This document shows, one piece after another, positions 63,974 to 64,000 of a DNA stretch of 64,000 bases. The notes below the pieces were generated by a model. That model saw only the letters and a program-made list of their open reading frames with translations, searched no databases and was not told where the DNA came from. The position numbers and the translations under genes were made by a program. Positions within the stretch are counted from its first letter, which is position 1. Every line of letters starts with the position of its first letter. This DNA comes from Cyclobacterium jeungdonense (lineage in GTDB: Bacteria > Bacteroidota > Bacteroidia > Cytophagales > Cyclobacteriaceae): the NCBI RefSeq assembly GCF_010994275.1, contig NZ_WMCD01000003.1, positions 124,001 through 188,000 of the forward strand, given 5' to 3'.

Positions 63974-64000
63974 TTTCGGATTGTTTGTAGGTCGTTTGAA

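Overview
The window looks like chromosomal DNA of a Bacteroidota member, most likely an aerobic Cytophagales/Cyclobacteriaceae-type bacterium (inference). The signs are SusC/SusD material, Bacteroidota promoters of the TTTG...TAnnTTTG type (for example before the Phe tRNA, atpD and the ROK kinase), almost no Shine-Dalgarno sequences, a separate two-gene atpDC unit, a nusB-yajC-ybbR-coaE block, and lineage families such as DUF4252, DUF4221 and DUF1573. I see no insertion sequence, phage gene, CRISPR array or rRNA.

Layout. 1-13.7 kb is an accessory glycan or amino-sugar locus: the end of a SusD-like lipoprotein, an unknown polytopic membrane protein, a XylR-type AraC regulator, an MFS sugar transporter and a ROK kinase on the minus strand. 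On the plus strand are a gutted alkaline phosphatase, two sialidase-like propellers flanking a secreted YdjC/ChbG-type deacetylase, a two-domain propeller/alpha-helical protein, and the MurNAc-6-phosphate etherase MurQ. 13.7-20.6 kb is housekeeping: atpDC, an NlpC/P60 lipoprotein, and nusB-ytxH-DUF1573-yajC-ybbR-coaE. 20.9-30.3 kb holds an ABC exporter, a DUF4838 protein, a murein-peptide-like group (BioF-like enzyme, dipeptide epimerase, M14 peptidase) and a methyltransferase. 30.3-44.8 kb carries radA, polA, gltX, queG, ruvB, apbE and a ZIP transporter, with small lineage-specific genes and a collapsed susC/susD pair. 45.6-60 kb has a conserved pair (GCS2-CBS ligase and aspartoacylase-like hydrolase), a UbiA-like protein with a methyltransferase, a ceramidase-family protein, purM, an OmpA-type protein and an Fe-S electron-transfer pair. 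The end holds tRNA-Phe, an ECF sigma operon with two DUF4252 proteins, a tandem hairpin repeat and a DUF4221 lipoprotein.

How the genes fit together. In the first locus, surface hydrolases and a periplasmic deacetylase could process a glycan. The MFS protein would import a sugar, the ROK kinase phosphorylate it, and MurQ remove a lactyl ether. This would be a PTS-independent route for MurNAc or a similar sugar. It is inference; no nanA, nanE, nagA or nagB is in view. Several genes in the window are relics that keep their ends but have lost their middle (alkaline phosphatase, susC/susD, probably the 574-892 gene), plus a lone phosphoesterase C-terminus, which suggests continuing deletion of accessory glycan genes.
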